Below are positions 8,947 to 16,646 of a stretch of 64,000 nucleotides of DNA, piece after piece. The translations under genes and the position numbers were made by a program. Each line of letters begins with the position of its first letter. Positions within the stretch are counted from its first letter, which is position 1. This stretch comes from Paenibacillus sp. FSL H8-0548. Its GTDB lineage: Bacteria > Bacillota > Bacilli > Paenibacillales > Paenibacillaceae. The stretch lies in assembly GCF_038630985.1 (NCBI RefSeq), contig NZ_CP152049.1:5910501-5974500 (forward strand). The letters are read 5' to 3'. The notes under the pieces are model-generated. The model saw only the letters and a program-made list of their open reading frames with translations. It searched no databases and was not told the origin of the DNA.

Positions 8947-10398
8947 CTACTTCATTAGTTTCAATATCCGCTTCACATTGACCGTGAATATCGCCACGGC
9001 ACCTTGCATCTCCATTCCTAATAAACCCGAGGCATCGGCTACATCATACCCGTGTCGGTGCTTTAGTTCGCTATTCTTCGCTTCAATTTTATAGCGTTCT
9101 TTTGCCTTCTCTTTGAAGTACTCACTATCTTGAAATTCCTTTTGTCCGCTATGTTCTGCTGATTTAATGCTAACCGAGTACGTCTTTGTCTTTGCTCCTT
9201 CTTTATAGCAGCCATCTTTGAAAGGACATTGCTGACATTTGTTTATATCAAAATAAAAGGTGTTGACTTGGTTTTTCGCTACATTCTTTGTTCCAGTTCT
9301 TGCCTTGCGGATGGCCATATGTCCAGCTTTGCACACGTACATGCCTGCATCTTTATTGAAATCAAATTCGTCCTCTTTACGACGAGCGCCATCTGAAATC
9401 ATTGGATTTAATTTGGATACCAGTTTAAGTTCGTTTTCATTGGCGTACTGGATATTATCCTTTTCTGAATAAGCGGTATCCCCAATAACGGTGTCAATCT
9501 CCATACCTGTTTCTATACTCTTCTCAATCAAGGTTTGCAATTGCTTTCCATCATTCTTTTCTCCCGTTGTCACGATAGCGGCAGTGATGATTCGCTCTTC
9601 ATTCATGGCAATATGTGTTTTGTAACCAAAGAAGGAAGAATCGGCTGACTTGTGTCCCACACGAGCATCCGTGTCGTTTGAGAGTTGCAATTGCTCATGA
9701 TGATCCGCTACTATCTCTTTCAAGTAGTTCAGCTTTTCCTGAACTTTTGGATATTGGCTGATGGCTTCTTCCTTTTCAACAACCGCAATCACTTTTTGAC
9801 AATACGCCAATTCATCTGTTAATTCGTTGGTTGTTGTTTTCGATGGAAATTTCTCTTTCATCGATTCGTCGATCTGGTAGACAGCTTTGCGAAGTAATTT
9901 TGATTTCTCGATTAAGAATTCCTTCGGCGATTGCTGATTATATCTTGCTTTTGTATGTGTCGCATCTACGATGATTGATTTGCTTTTAATGAGTTCTTTT
10001 TCCAAGGCGATTTCTACTGTTTTTTGGATAAGCATATCGAGCAGAAGGATATCTTTCAAGCGAAGCTTGCGAAACTTCGTTAATGAACTGGGATTGATAA
10101 CTGCGTCTTCTGGCGCCATATCTAAGAAATATTTAAAAGACATGTCGTATTTTGAGCGTTCAACCACATCTACGTCCGATAAATCGAAGATGGATTTCAA
10201 TAACAAATATTTAAACATCCGAATAGGGGGAACAGCATTTCGACCATTGTCCAAACAATAATTCACTTCTAACTCTTCATGGATAAAAGAGAAATCCACA
10301 AGGTCATTAATCTCTCGAAGCATATTATCTTTAGGGACAACGATATCGTATATGCCCATATAAGGACTAAGGTTTAAGCTTTGTTGATTTGAAATCAT
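8947..10398 (-). CDS. IS1182-family transposase
   Basis: About 483 residues from ATG 10398 (AGGCGGTGACCCGG in front). The longer frame back to TTG 10437 is unlikely because that TTG touches a TATAAT promoter box (10429-10434). It has an N-terminal DUF772-type domain (YLLLKSIFDLSDVDVVERS), DDE catalytic blocks (IVDATHTKARY, IGDTAYSEKDNI, and an acidic residue in the RYKIEAKNSELKHRHGY region) and a Cys cluster (CQQCPFKDGCY) typical of IS1182. Full length and uninterrupted, so possibly active. Confidence 0.93.
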   Translation of the reverse strand: MISNQQSLNLSPYMGIYDIVVPKDNMLREINDLVDFSFIHEELEVNYCLDNGRNAVPPIRMFKYLLLKSIFDLSDVDVVERSKYDMSFKYFLDMAPEDAVINPSSLTKFRKLRLKDILLLDMLIQKTVEIALEKELIKSKSIIVDATHTKARYNQQSPKEFLIEKSKLLRKAVYQIDESMKEKFPSKTTTNELTDELAYCQKVIAVVEKEEAISQYPKVQEKLNYLKEIVADHHEQLQLSNDTDARVGHKSADSSFFGYKTHIAMNEERIITAAIVTTGEKNDGKQLQTLIEKSIETGMEIDTVIGDTAYSEKDNIQYANENELKLVSKLNPMISDGARRKEDEFDFNKDAGMYVCKAGHMAIRKARTGTKNVAKNQVNTFYFDINKCQQCPFKDGCYKEGAKTKTYSVSIKSAEHSGQKEFQDSEYFKEKAKERYKIEAKNSELKHRHGYDVADASGLLGMEMQGAVAIFTVNVKRILKLMK

Positions 10399-10442
10399 CC
10401 GGGTCACCGCCTGTTTATTGTTACCTCTATTATACAAGAAAA

Positions 10443-10480
10443 CAGGGTACTCTTCCGCATCTCTGCGGAAGAGTACCCTG
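10443..10480. terminator. Perfect 17-bp hairpin upstream of the transposase promoter
   Basis: CAGGGTACTCTTCCGCA pairs without mismatch with TGCGGAAGAGTACCCTG around a TCTC loop. It is flanked by TTTTT on the plus side and by a T-rich run on the minus side. It lies between the right terminal repeat and the TATAAT of the transposase. The likely role is insulation from transcription entering the element from outside. Confidence 0.7.
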
Positions 10481-10630
10481 TTTTTAATTAAAGGACTTTT
10501 TCAGTGGCCTCTTTTTGAGAAGGGGCTGCTTTTTTTCGTGCTGTCGCTGGACTACCCTACGCGATGAAACGATTAATGCTCATTACAGAACAACAAGATA
10601 TTTTTGAAGAAGCGGAATTCGAGAAACGGA

Positions 10631-10777
10631 CTGGAGTGTCACTCTACAGCTTTGAAGCATGGTTTGATTAAGGGGACAACCGAAAATGAATTTGGAGCTA
10701 ACCTTGAAGCATCAAGAGCTGAAGCATTAACGCTAATTTTACGTGCAATTGATTATGCTGCTCCAATTAAAGAATAA
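10631..10777 (+). pseudogene. C-terminal fragment of an SLH-domain protein
   Basis: An open frame without a start, ending TAA at 10775. Its translation contains GLIKGTTENEF and SRAEALTLILRAI, the pattern of the end of an S-layer homology domain (GLIxG...TRAEA...LxR). It lies about 100 bp behind the right end of the IS, and no upstream SLH coding can be read. A second short frame (10564-10671, +) overlaps it and has no recognisable family. The rest of 10534-10837 holds nothing else. A remnant truncated by rearrangement or IS activity is the simplest reading. Confidence 0.5.
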
Positions 10778-10837
10778 GCTTTAAACTACACAAATTCTGT
10801 AGGAACTTGTAATATATGAATGGCTGCATATCGTATT

Positions 10838-10874
10838 AAAAGGAAGAGATCGAGTCATAACGATCTCTTCCTTT
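10838..10874. terminator. Bidirectional terminator
   Basis: AAAAGGAAGAGATCG pairs with CGATCTCTTCCTTTTTT across an 8-nt loop. It directly follows the DUF2277 gene on the minus strand and the SLH remnant on the plus strand. Confidence 0.8.
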
Positions 10875-10878
10875 TTTA

Positions 10879-11148
10879 CTATTTATCGAATCTTTTGGCA
10901 TTTCTAATGCGGGCTCGTTCAATTTCAATCTCTCGGTCACGCGGCTCTGCATTCGTAATCAATGAATCCAACAGCTTCTGCGCAGCAGCAGCCACTTCAA
11001 GCACTGCTAGACTGAATGCCTCCTCGTTCGCCTTGGAAGGTGTATTAAATCCAGATAGCTTTCTTACGAATTGAAGCGAAGCTGCTTCAACCTCGGCATC
11101 CGTAGCCTGCGGCTCGAAATTAAATAACGTTTTAATATTTCTGCACAT
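10879..11148 (-). CDS. DUF2277 family protein
   Basis: 89 residues starting MCRNIKTLFNFEP; ATG 11148 is preferred over the upstream ATG 11154 because GGAGAG is then 6 nt away and the family normally starts with MCRNIK. The conserved N-terminal block, the FVRKLSGF motif and the basic C-terminus match DUF2277. The function is unknown. Small, soluble, no signal peptide. Monocistronic with its own terminator. Confidence 0.9.
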   Translation of the reverse strand: MCRNIKTLFNFEPQATDAEVEAASLQFVRKLSGFNTPSKANEEAFSLAVLEVAAAAQKLLDSLITNAEPRDREIEIERARIRNAKRFDK

Positions 11149-11268
11149 CGTCATCTCTCCTTCGCTCGCTTATCGTTATCAAATTATAGTAGCATAAAGA
11201 AGATTAGCAATCATATGCAGCCGCCACAACAATGAAAAGAAGCTACTTCTATTTGGATTATCTCACAC

Positions 11269-11817
11269 TTATTCTAAATTAATTTCAATGTTATCCGTAC
11301 CGATAATTTTAATCCCATCTTTAATTCTCGATCCAATACTTACAGCGAACTTCAGAGCGCGTTCTAGTTCATCATCTTGATACGCTAGGTCAATAACAAC
11401 ATAACCATAGCCACCAGAATGCTTGGATGCCGCTATAAATTCCCTGGAAATTTCCAGGTAGGTACTCCATTTCACATTCTCGCTTTTGGTCGTCAATATT
11501 GTTAGTGAATCACTAGGATCTACTTCCTGATTGCCTTGAGGATAACTGCTTTTAACCCCAGATATATGCCAACCACTAGGAAAGTAAAAAGCGACCCCTC
11601 CCCAATCAAGAGGATCAATATAAAATAAAGCAACAATTTGTGCACTAGCTTGCTTTCCATTGTAGAAGATCGTTCCATCGACTGAAGTTTTTAAATCCGT
11701 ATGTTCAGATGTTATACTAAAGCTCTCGACTTTTGTAATTCCGTCATTAGTCTCGACACGATCATTGTTATTATCATCATTTAGGTTGGACAAAAGGAAA
11801 ACAAATAAAGCAACCAA
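11269..11817 (-). CDS. Hypothetical secreted or anchored protein, 5' end replaced by a repeat
   Basis: 182 residues if the TTG at 11817 is used. The first 12 residues are a hydrophobic stretch (VALFVFLLSN) that looks like the second half of a signal or anchor helix, followed by an acidic Asn/Asp-rich linker and a beta-rich domain (GGVAFYFPSGWHIS; GGYGYVVIDL). No family recognised. No ribosome-binding site precedes the TTG. The repeat found elsewhere at 37.2, 46.8 and 60.5 kb begins at this codon: the TTG and everything upstream are repeat sequence. The gene probably lost its true start. Confidence 0.5.
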   Translation of the reverse strand: MVALFVFLLSNLNDDNNNDRVETNDGITKVESFSITSEHTDLKTSVDGTIFYNGKQASAQIVALFYIDPLDWGGVAFYFPSGWHISGVKSSYPQGNQEVDPSDSLTILTTKSENVKWSTYLEISREFIAASKHSGGYGYVVIDLAYQDDELERALKFAVSIGSRIKDGIKIIGTDNIEINLE

Positions 11818-12025
11818 TAGAATGCCTATTCTAGGGCGATATTCGTTGGTTTGGAGCGAATTCTAGTGCAATAGTACAATGTAGCCATCTGAAATAGCTC
11901 TCATGTGAGGTTTTCATTGTAATAAGTGCATTGTAGGCGCTTCTCCTTGTCCTTCATCTAGCCATGACTTGTACTGGAGAAACGAAGTGTCGCCTTTGGA
12001 GTCCTTATGCTCACCTGGAAGTCTC
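11811..12025. repeat. Dispersed modular repeat, copy A (lacks its first module)
   Basis: It matches the minus strand of 37030-37330 and the plus strand of 46759-47050 over CAATAGAATGCC, GGGCGATATTCGTT, CTCTCATGTGAGGTTTTCAT and CTTCTCCTT; a more distant match extends to CTCACCTGG near 12010. It contains half of forward module 2 and both inverted modules. It fills the gap before 12083. Confidence 0.8.
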
Positions 12026-12082
12026 TAAGAAATTCAAACCGTCTGGATGCCTCCTATTATGAGCGTTGCAACATCGAGTCCT

Positions 12083-12394
12083 CTATAAATCTTCAAAACC
12101 AACGACCAAAAAAATGAGAAAACAGACGACGATAATATGAATCAAAGAAAATACAATAAGAAAAGAAACAACACTTCTATCTGTTTCAGAAAAACTAGAA
12201 CCGCTGCGTAATTTATATAAGGAAAAACCAATAATATTGGTAATAAGCAGCGACTGCGCTAACCATTTCGAAGCAGTAATAAAGGCTGGAGTATTATTTA
12301 CAGTCGGGATTAAAAACCAGTGAAATGGTTCAAACCGCAATGAACAGATGATCATGACCCATGCCATAATTTGAATGGACAATGCTAATGCCAT
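12083..12394 (-). CDS. Small three-helix membrane protein, unknown
   Basis: 103 residues, ATG at 12394 behind AGGAAAA. Three hydrophobic stretches lie at about 4-22, 44-58 and 77-98, with a short charged loop (SGSSFSETDRS) between helices 2 and 3. No family recognised. It lies 80 bp downstream of the CDF exporter gene on the same strand and may be co-transcribed, but the gap gives no terminator or promoter to decide. Confidence 0.6.
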   Translation of the reverse strand: MALALSIQIMAWVMIICSLRFEPFHWFLIPTVNNTPAFITASKWLAQSLLITNIIGFSLYKLRSGSSFSETDRSVVSFLIVFSLIHIIVVCFLIFLVVGFEDL

Positions 12395-12474
12395 TTTTCC
12401 TGCAATGAGAGCTCACCTTCTTCCTAAACGGTATATCCTCCTAAACGTAATATTTTGGAAAAAGGTTACTCTGT

Positions 12475-13497
12475 TTATACTTTTAATTCAGGATGCTTCA
12501 ATTGTGACTTCTCAATCTGTATCGTCGTATGCTCAATATGGAAATCAGCTGAAATAACCTTTATCGCTTCCTGCAGCACGATTTGGCAATCGATATGATC
12601 TTCGACGGTCAAATGGCAGCTCAAGGAATCAAGTCCGGATGTAATCGTCCAAATATGAAGATCATGCACGTCATTAACGCCCGCGATTTGACGCAGCGTC
12701 TTCTCCACTTGCTTCGCATCGACATGAGAAGGTGTTCCTTCCATTAAAATATGGACGGTGGATTGAATCATTCCCCAAGCACTCTTCAAAATAAGGAGAG
12801 CAACAATAACGCTAATGATCGGATCGGCGATATACCAAGAGAACAAGGACATTAATATTCCGGCAATAATGGCACCTACTGAGCCAATGGCATCCCCAAT
12901 CACATGAAGGTAGGCGCTGCGCACATTCAGATTATCTTTTGTATCAGCCTTGCGAATAAGAAACCACGCGCTCGCAAGATTAGCAAGCAGCCCAATACTT
13001 GCAATAATCATCATCGTCCCGCTCGCAACCGTTGGCGGCTCTCCGAACCGTTTAAACGCTTCGACGATAATGAATGCCGCAATAACAAACAGCGTGATTC
13101 CATTAAATAGCGCAGCTAATATCTCAAAACGATGAAAGCCAAAGGTTCGATTGGATGAGGACGGACGAACGGCAAACCCAAGAGCAACTAGACTTAGCGC
13201 TAGCGCTGCCGTGTCGCTCAGCATATGTCCTGAATCCGATAGCAGCGCCAAAGAGTTCGTGATCAAGCCTCCTGCAAACTCCAATATCATGATTCCAGCC
13301 GTGATAATCAGCGCAATGAGCAAACCCGCCTTATTATTAGGGGCATGCGAATGTCCGTGATGACCGTGTGCGTGCCCGTGATGATGTCCATGAGAATGAT
13401 GGCTGTGGCTATGGTCATGTTCTCCCTCATGATTTTCTTTACTTGACACAATCTTCTTTTCTTTTTTTGCTTCTTTGTCTTCATTAGCTTTACTCAT
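12475..13497 (-). CDS. czcD: Cation diffusion facilitator (CzcD/ZitB type)
   Basis: 340 residues from ATG 13497, which has GGGGG 8 nt upstream; the longer frame to TTG 13530 adds residues without a ribosome site. The N-terminus is a charged tail and a long His/Gly cluster (HSHSHHSHGHHHGHAHGHH), a cytoplasmic metal-catching region. Six membrane helices follow, with the metal site residues SDSGHMLSD in helix 2 and HVIGDAIGS in helix 5, then a C-terminal ferredoxin-like dimer domain. It exports Zn2+ (Cd2+, Co2+) from the cytoplasm in exchange for protons. A palindromic operator covers its promoter start. Confidence 0.93.
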   Translation of the reverse strand: MSKANEDKEAKKEKKIVSSKENHEGEHDHSHSHHSHGHHHGHAHGHHGHSHAPNNKAGLLIALIITAGIMILEFAGGLITNSLALLSDSGHMLSDTAALALSLVALGFAVRPSSSNRTFGFHRFEILAALFNGITLFVIAAFIIVEAFKRFGEPPTVASGTMMIIASIGLLANLASAWFLIRKADTKDNLNVRSAYLHVIGDAIGSVGAIIAGILMSLFSWYIADPIISVIVALLILKSAWGMIQSTVHILMEGTPSHVDAKQVEKTLRQIAGVNDVHDLHIWTITSGLDSLSCHLTVEDHIDCQIVLQEAIKVISADFHIEHTTIQIEKSQLKHPELKV

Positions 13498-13572
13498 TTG
13501 GCATTCCCCCGATTCATTGTACAAATACAACGATAGTAGTCTGTATCATAATAAGTTATTTCATCACCATAA

Positions 13573-13626
13573 CATATGAATACATGCTCATATGTATATT
13601 ATATGTAATTGTATCCAATGATGCAA
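13573..13626 (-). promoter_or_regulatory. czcD promoter with SmtB/CzrA-like operator
   Basis: -35 TTGCAT (13621-13626) and -10 TATAAT (13598-13603) are 17 bp apart. Just downstream, CATATGA (13573-13579) and TCATATG (13588-13594) form a perfect 7-bp inverted repeat with 8 bp between. It resembles the ATATGA...TCATAT operators of zinc-sensing ArsR-family repressors such as CzrA and lies where a repressor would block initiation. Confidence 0.65.
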
Positions 13627-13752
13627 CCACTGCTCGTTACAACATACTTCAAGAGACCCTGTCTAATTTTCAAAACACCAGTCATACATATTACTATCCA
13701 AACTGTGGGAATATAGGAGTGCTGTTATTAAAATAAACAAGGAGGTCCTCCC

Positions 13753-13920
13753 ATGACTGAAAATCAGAACGAACCGACGAAGACCGAGGTTCAGACTACA
13801 AAGCTGAATAAAATTCCTGCCCTGAAAAAAAATGACACAGAGTTTTCTGCGGAAGTAGCTGCGGAAGCATTTGAGCAAAATCAATCGGCAAGCGAAGCTC
13901 ATGAAAATAATGAACAATAA
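13753..13920 (+). CDS. Small acidic hydrophilic protein (55 aa)
   Basis: ATG behind a strong GGAGGT (13741-13746), 55 codons, TAA at 13918-13920. The translation starts MTENQNEPTKTEVQTT and ends ASEAHENNEQ. It is rich in Glu, Asn, Gln, Thr and Lys with no Cys or Trp, so probably disordered. A terminator follows at 13990. The ribosome site, codon use and terminator support a real gene. Function unknown. Confidence 0.7.
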   Translation: MTENQNEPTKTEVQTTKLNKIPALKKNDTEFSAEVAAEAFEQNQSASEAHENNEQ

Positions 13921-13989
13921 CGTTCTAATCACCTCTGCTGTTAAGTGATATAGCTCTTACTTAAATTTAGACTTCTCATGGTTACAGCA

Positions 13990-14016
13990 AAAAAGACACC
14001 TTCACGGTGTCTTTTT
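13990..14016. terminator. Terminator
   Basis: AAAAAGACACC-TTCAC-GGTGTCTTTTT between the small acidic protein gene (+) and the PfpI gene (-); T-tracts on both sides make it bidirectional. Confidence 0.85.
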
Positions 14017-14079
14017 CTTCTGATATTCGTATGCAAAGCCAGCGCATGAAAGCCACTGGCCCTTTCGCTATATTAAGTA

Positions 14080-14673
14080 TTAATTCGTAGTTGAGGTTAG
14101 TTCCTTGTTCGACGTCCGGCCCAGCAGATTTAGAAATTCGCGCATAAATCCAGGGAGATCAGGCCATGCATGACCCGACACTAAATTGCCGTCTACATGC
14201 AGTGTCTCACTTGCATATTCTGCGCCTAGTGATTCGACTTCCAGCTTGCACGCATTGTATGCCGTTAACGTTCTGCCTTTGAAGTAGGAACGGTCTGGCA
14301 GCGCCAGGAATACCTGGGCACCGTGGCAAATCGCACCTACAGGCTTGTCCGCATCCAGAAAGTGCTGGACAATTCGCGGAAGGTCTTGATCATTGCGGAT
14401 AAACTCAGGAGCGCGTCCGCCTGGGATGATCAAGGCATCGTAGTCAGCGGGCTCCACGTCCGCAAAGGCTATATCGGACGGCAGCAGATGAGCTGGCTTC
14501 TCCGAATAGGTATCCCATCCCTCAATGAAGTCGTGGCATACCGTATGCAATGTCTTCTTCCTCGGCGAAGCGATCACCGCCTCGTAGCCCTCTTCCTTTA
14601 CGCGATAGAATGGATAATAAACCTCCAGAACCTCTGCACCGTCACCGGTTAGAATAAGCACCCGTTTGGACAT
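14080..14673 (-). CDS. DJ-1/PfpI family protein
   Basis: 197 residues from ATG 14673 (GGGAGAGGGTAAA in front; the longer frame adds 24 non-family residues). The Rossmann-like fold starts KRVLILTGDGAEVLE. The nucleophile elbow AICHGAQ carries the reactive Cys, and GHAWPDLPGFMREF closes the domain. Members include deglycases/glyoxalases and protease-like stress proteins; the exact activity cannot be told. Own terminator and promoter region, no operon partner. Confidence 0.9.
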   Translation of the reverse strand: MSKRVLILTGDGAEVLEVYYPFYRVKEEGYEAVIASPRKKTLHTVCHDFIEGWDTYSEKPAHLLPSDIAFADVEPADYDALIIPGGRAPEFIRNDQDLPRIVQHFLDADKPVGAICHGAQVFLALPDRSYFKGRTLTAYNACKLEVESLGAEYASETLHVDGNLVSGHAWPDLPGFMREFLNLLGRTSNKELTSTTN

Positions 14674-14782
14674 TTTACCCTCTCCCAACTGTAAATTTAT
14701 GTAACGCCTTTTTCTATTATGTGTATAATCTGCAAGCGTCGTCAATGGTGCTTAAGAACGGGAGCAAAGTGTCGAATTACGC

Positions 14783-14828
14783 AAAAACACGTCGTACCTG
14801 CAGGTAAGCTACAGATACGACGTGTTTT
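14783..14828. terminator. Terminator of ctc
   Basis: AAACACGTCGTA pairs perfectly with TACGACGTGTTT, followed by TTTT on either strand; located 27 bp after the ctc stop. Confidence 0.85.
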
Positions 14829-14854
14829 TGATAGTTGAAACCTAATAGGATGAG

Positions 14855-15400
14855 TTAAGGCTTCACTACAGATACGAGAAATTCATTTTTACCGGAAATT
14901 AGTGTAACCTCAGATGACAACTCCAAATCCTTCACATAGATGGATTCTCCGATATTCATGCCGCTGATGTCATACTCGATCACCGATGGCAGATGCCTTG
15001 GCAAAGCTTCTACCTCAATAAACTCGGACTGAATTTGCACGACTCCGCCCTGCTTCATTCCGATTGGGTTGCCATTGAACTTGATCGGAATCTTGGTGCG
15101 TACGATCTGGTTAGTCTGCACTTGCTGGAAATCAACATGAATCAAGTCACGCGTTACCGAGTCCCGCTGGAGATCCTCGAGCAGTACGGACACCGACTCT
15201 TTCCCTTCAAGCTGTATATCGATAAAACCAGAAGCACCTTGCTTCAACCACCTATGAAATTCTATCGTTGAAATATGAATCATCTCATTTTCTACATTTC
15301 TACCAAACACAATACCTGGCAGACGTCCTGATTTACGTAGATTACGAAGCCCCGATGTATTCAAATGTGTACGTTTCTCTGCTTGCATAAATGTCGTCAT
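14855..15400 (-). CDS. ctc: General stress protein Ctc / ribosomal protein bL25
   Basis: 181 residues with the L25 RNA-binding domain (1-90; LRKSGRLPGIVFGRN near the start) and the TL5/Ctc C-terminal beta domain (about 95-181; VEVEALPRHLPSVIEYDISG). Ctc binds 5S rRNA and is induced under stress in Bacillus. ATG 15400 has AAAGAGGAGAGAG upstream. The gene has a sigma-A-like promoter and an unusual leader of about 200 nt with hairpins and a possible upstream ORF. Confidence 0.95.
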   Translation of the reverse strand: MTTFMQAEKRTHLNTSGLRNLRKSGRLPGIVFGRNVENEMIHISTIEFHRWLKQGASGFIDIQLEGKESVSVLLEDLQRDSVTRDLIHVDFQQVQTNQIVRTKIPIKFNGNPIGMKQGGVVQIQSEFIEVEALPRHLPSVIEYDISGMNIGESIYVKDLELSSEVTLISGKNEFLVSVVKP

Positions 15401-15488
15401 GCTTAACTCTCTCCTCTTTATTAAAAGATTTTTGCGCTGTTTCCTTAGTCGCTGAATCTTCCCCGTAAGGGGCTAAAGAGCGAAACAT
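15342..15488 (-). CDS. Possible leader peptide overlapping the ctc start
   Basis: ATG 15488 follows GGAGGTGGTG (10 nt spacing) and opens a 48-codon frame beginning MFRSLAPYGEDSATKETAQK. It overlaps the first 59 bp of ctc in another frame and ends TAA at 15342. An alternative ATG two codons upstream reads only six codons. The strong ribosome site and coding-like composition suggest it is translated and couples to ctc, but no homologue is recognised. Confidence 0.4.
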   Translation of the reverse strand: MFRSLAPYGEDSATKETAQKSFNKEERVKHDDIYASRETYTFEYIGAS

Positions 15489-15562
15489 AGCATCACCACC
15501 TCCATGTTCTGCCGATTACGGCACAATACATTTAATGTAAAACTCCCATAGATATACACGAA

Positions 15563-15638
15563 GGCACCCCACTTCGGAAAGTGGAATGCCTACCTGTAAC
15601 CCACACCATATCATAGAAACGCTAAGATGTCGAATCAA
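15563..15638 (-). promoter_or_regulatory. ctc promoter and leader hairpin
   Basis: -35 TTGATT (15633-15638) and -10 TATGAT (15610-15615) with a 17-bp spacer. The transcript would begin near 15603 and almost at once form a stem GGCATTCCACTT/AAGTGGGGTGCC (15563-15590). A second small stem (TGCCG/CGGCA) precedes the strong GGAGG of the leader frame. No sigma-B consensus was seen. Confidence 0.5.
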
Positions 15639-15675
15639 GACGCTGGTCAATTACGTGCAAATGCGATTGATTCGG

Positions 15676-16644
15676 CTATTTTGAGAATCTCAGCTTCTCA
15701 CTACTATGTTTTTCTATGACTGGTCCGAAAATATAATGCATGTCTATATCGTATCCCGGCTCATTCTCAAATTGTTCGGCATTCGGATTGAATACACTGC
15801 TGGATATATAACAATGGTCTGGATCCCATTCCACTAGGCGAATGCGGCCCTCTCCGCCAAGCTCTGCCGCTTGCCAATTTTGAAAGCATTGCAGTACCTG
15901 ATTGCCATGCACGCCTGCATCAATGCGATGACTCACATGCTCAGGAATGTGATGTCCTGAAAAAACTGCTTTTAAGTTAGGATAGTGCTTCAAATAACTT
16001 TGCCACATTTCTTCACCATCGCAGCCCGAAGCGACTGCCACGTATTTTTCCTTTGGATTTGTGCGGTCCCCCGCTTTGACTCTCTCACCATACATATACA
16101 TATAGCTGTGGGTAACAACAATGACCTGATGGTCAGCATAACGCTTCACGATTTCGTCTACCCATTCCATCACTTCTATACGAGGCACAAATTCTAGCAC
16201 AAGCACAAGCAAATCTATATTGTCCATATGTATACAGGCATACATATTCTCTGCCTTATACGGCTCAAACGCTCCGCCAAACCAAGGCATATGCTCCATT
16301 CTGTACAAGCCGAAATATTGGTTAAACATCTTTAAATCCCGATGTTGGTGCTCCGGAATGGGACCGCTGGTTGAAATAATAGGTGTATCATAATCATGAT
16401 TGCCTGGTGCAATAAGAAGTGGAATATTGGCTTGATCTAGTCCGCTCAGCGCTTTCTCTGCCGCGTGGTACTCCTCTTCCGCATCAGCCCCTTGATCCAC
16501 CACATCTCCGACATGCAGGACCATTCGTATGTTTAATTCGGAGGCATGCTTCGTAATCCACTTTACAGATTTGCATAGCAGCTCTGAGTGATGTCTTGTG
16601 AGCTTCTGCGTATCCGGCATAATGACAAATGAGAATTTCCCCAT
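15676..16644 (-). CDS. Calcineurin-like metallophosphoesterase
   Basis: 322 residues from ATG 16644, 9 nt after AAGGAGG. Metal-site motifs in order: MPDTQ (first motif, DxQ instead of DxH), GDVVDQG, GNHDY, VTHSY and SGHH. No signal peptide or membrane helix, so cytoplasmic. The family hydrolyses phosphomono- or diesters with a two-metal centre. It is the last gene of the phosphonate/PLD/ABC block, 3 bp behind the ATPase gene. A role in opening an imported phospho(no)diester fits the context but is inference. Confidence 0.88.
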   Translation of the reverse strand: MGKFSFVIMPDTQKLTRHHSELLCKSVKWITKHASELNIRMVLHVGDVVDQGADAEEEYHAAEKALSGLDQANIPLLIAPGNHDYDTPIISTSGPIPEHQHRDLKMFNQYFGLYRMEHMPWFGGAFEPYKAENMYACIHMDNIDLLVLVLEFVPRIEVMEWVDEIVKRYADHQVIVVTHSYMYMYGERVKAGDRTNPKEKYVAVASGCDGEEMWQSYLKHYPNLKAVFSGHHIPEHVSHRIDAGVHGNQVLQCFQNWQAAELGGEGRIRLVEWDPDHCYISSSVFNPNAEQFENEPGYDIDMHYIFGPVIEKHSSEKLRFSK

Positions 16645-16646
16645 GA

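Larger units (their letters stand above)
8809..10533 (-). mobile_element. Intact IS1182-family insertion sequence
   Basis: Imperfect terminal inverted repeats of about 32-34 bp share AAGCA, CCCTT and GGCCACTGAAAA (left 8809-8841, right 10497-10533). Between them is one full transposase gene on the minus strand with its own promoter, a terminator behind it (8884-8922) and a strong hairpin in front (10443-10480). It sits just behind the GH4 operon. Exact ends are uncertain by a few bases because both borders run into A or T tracts. A decayed relative occurs at 40113-40475. Confidence 0.85.
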
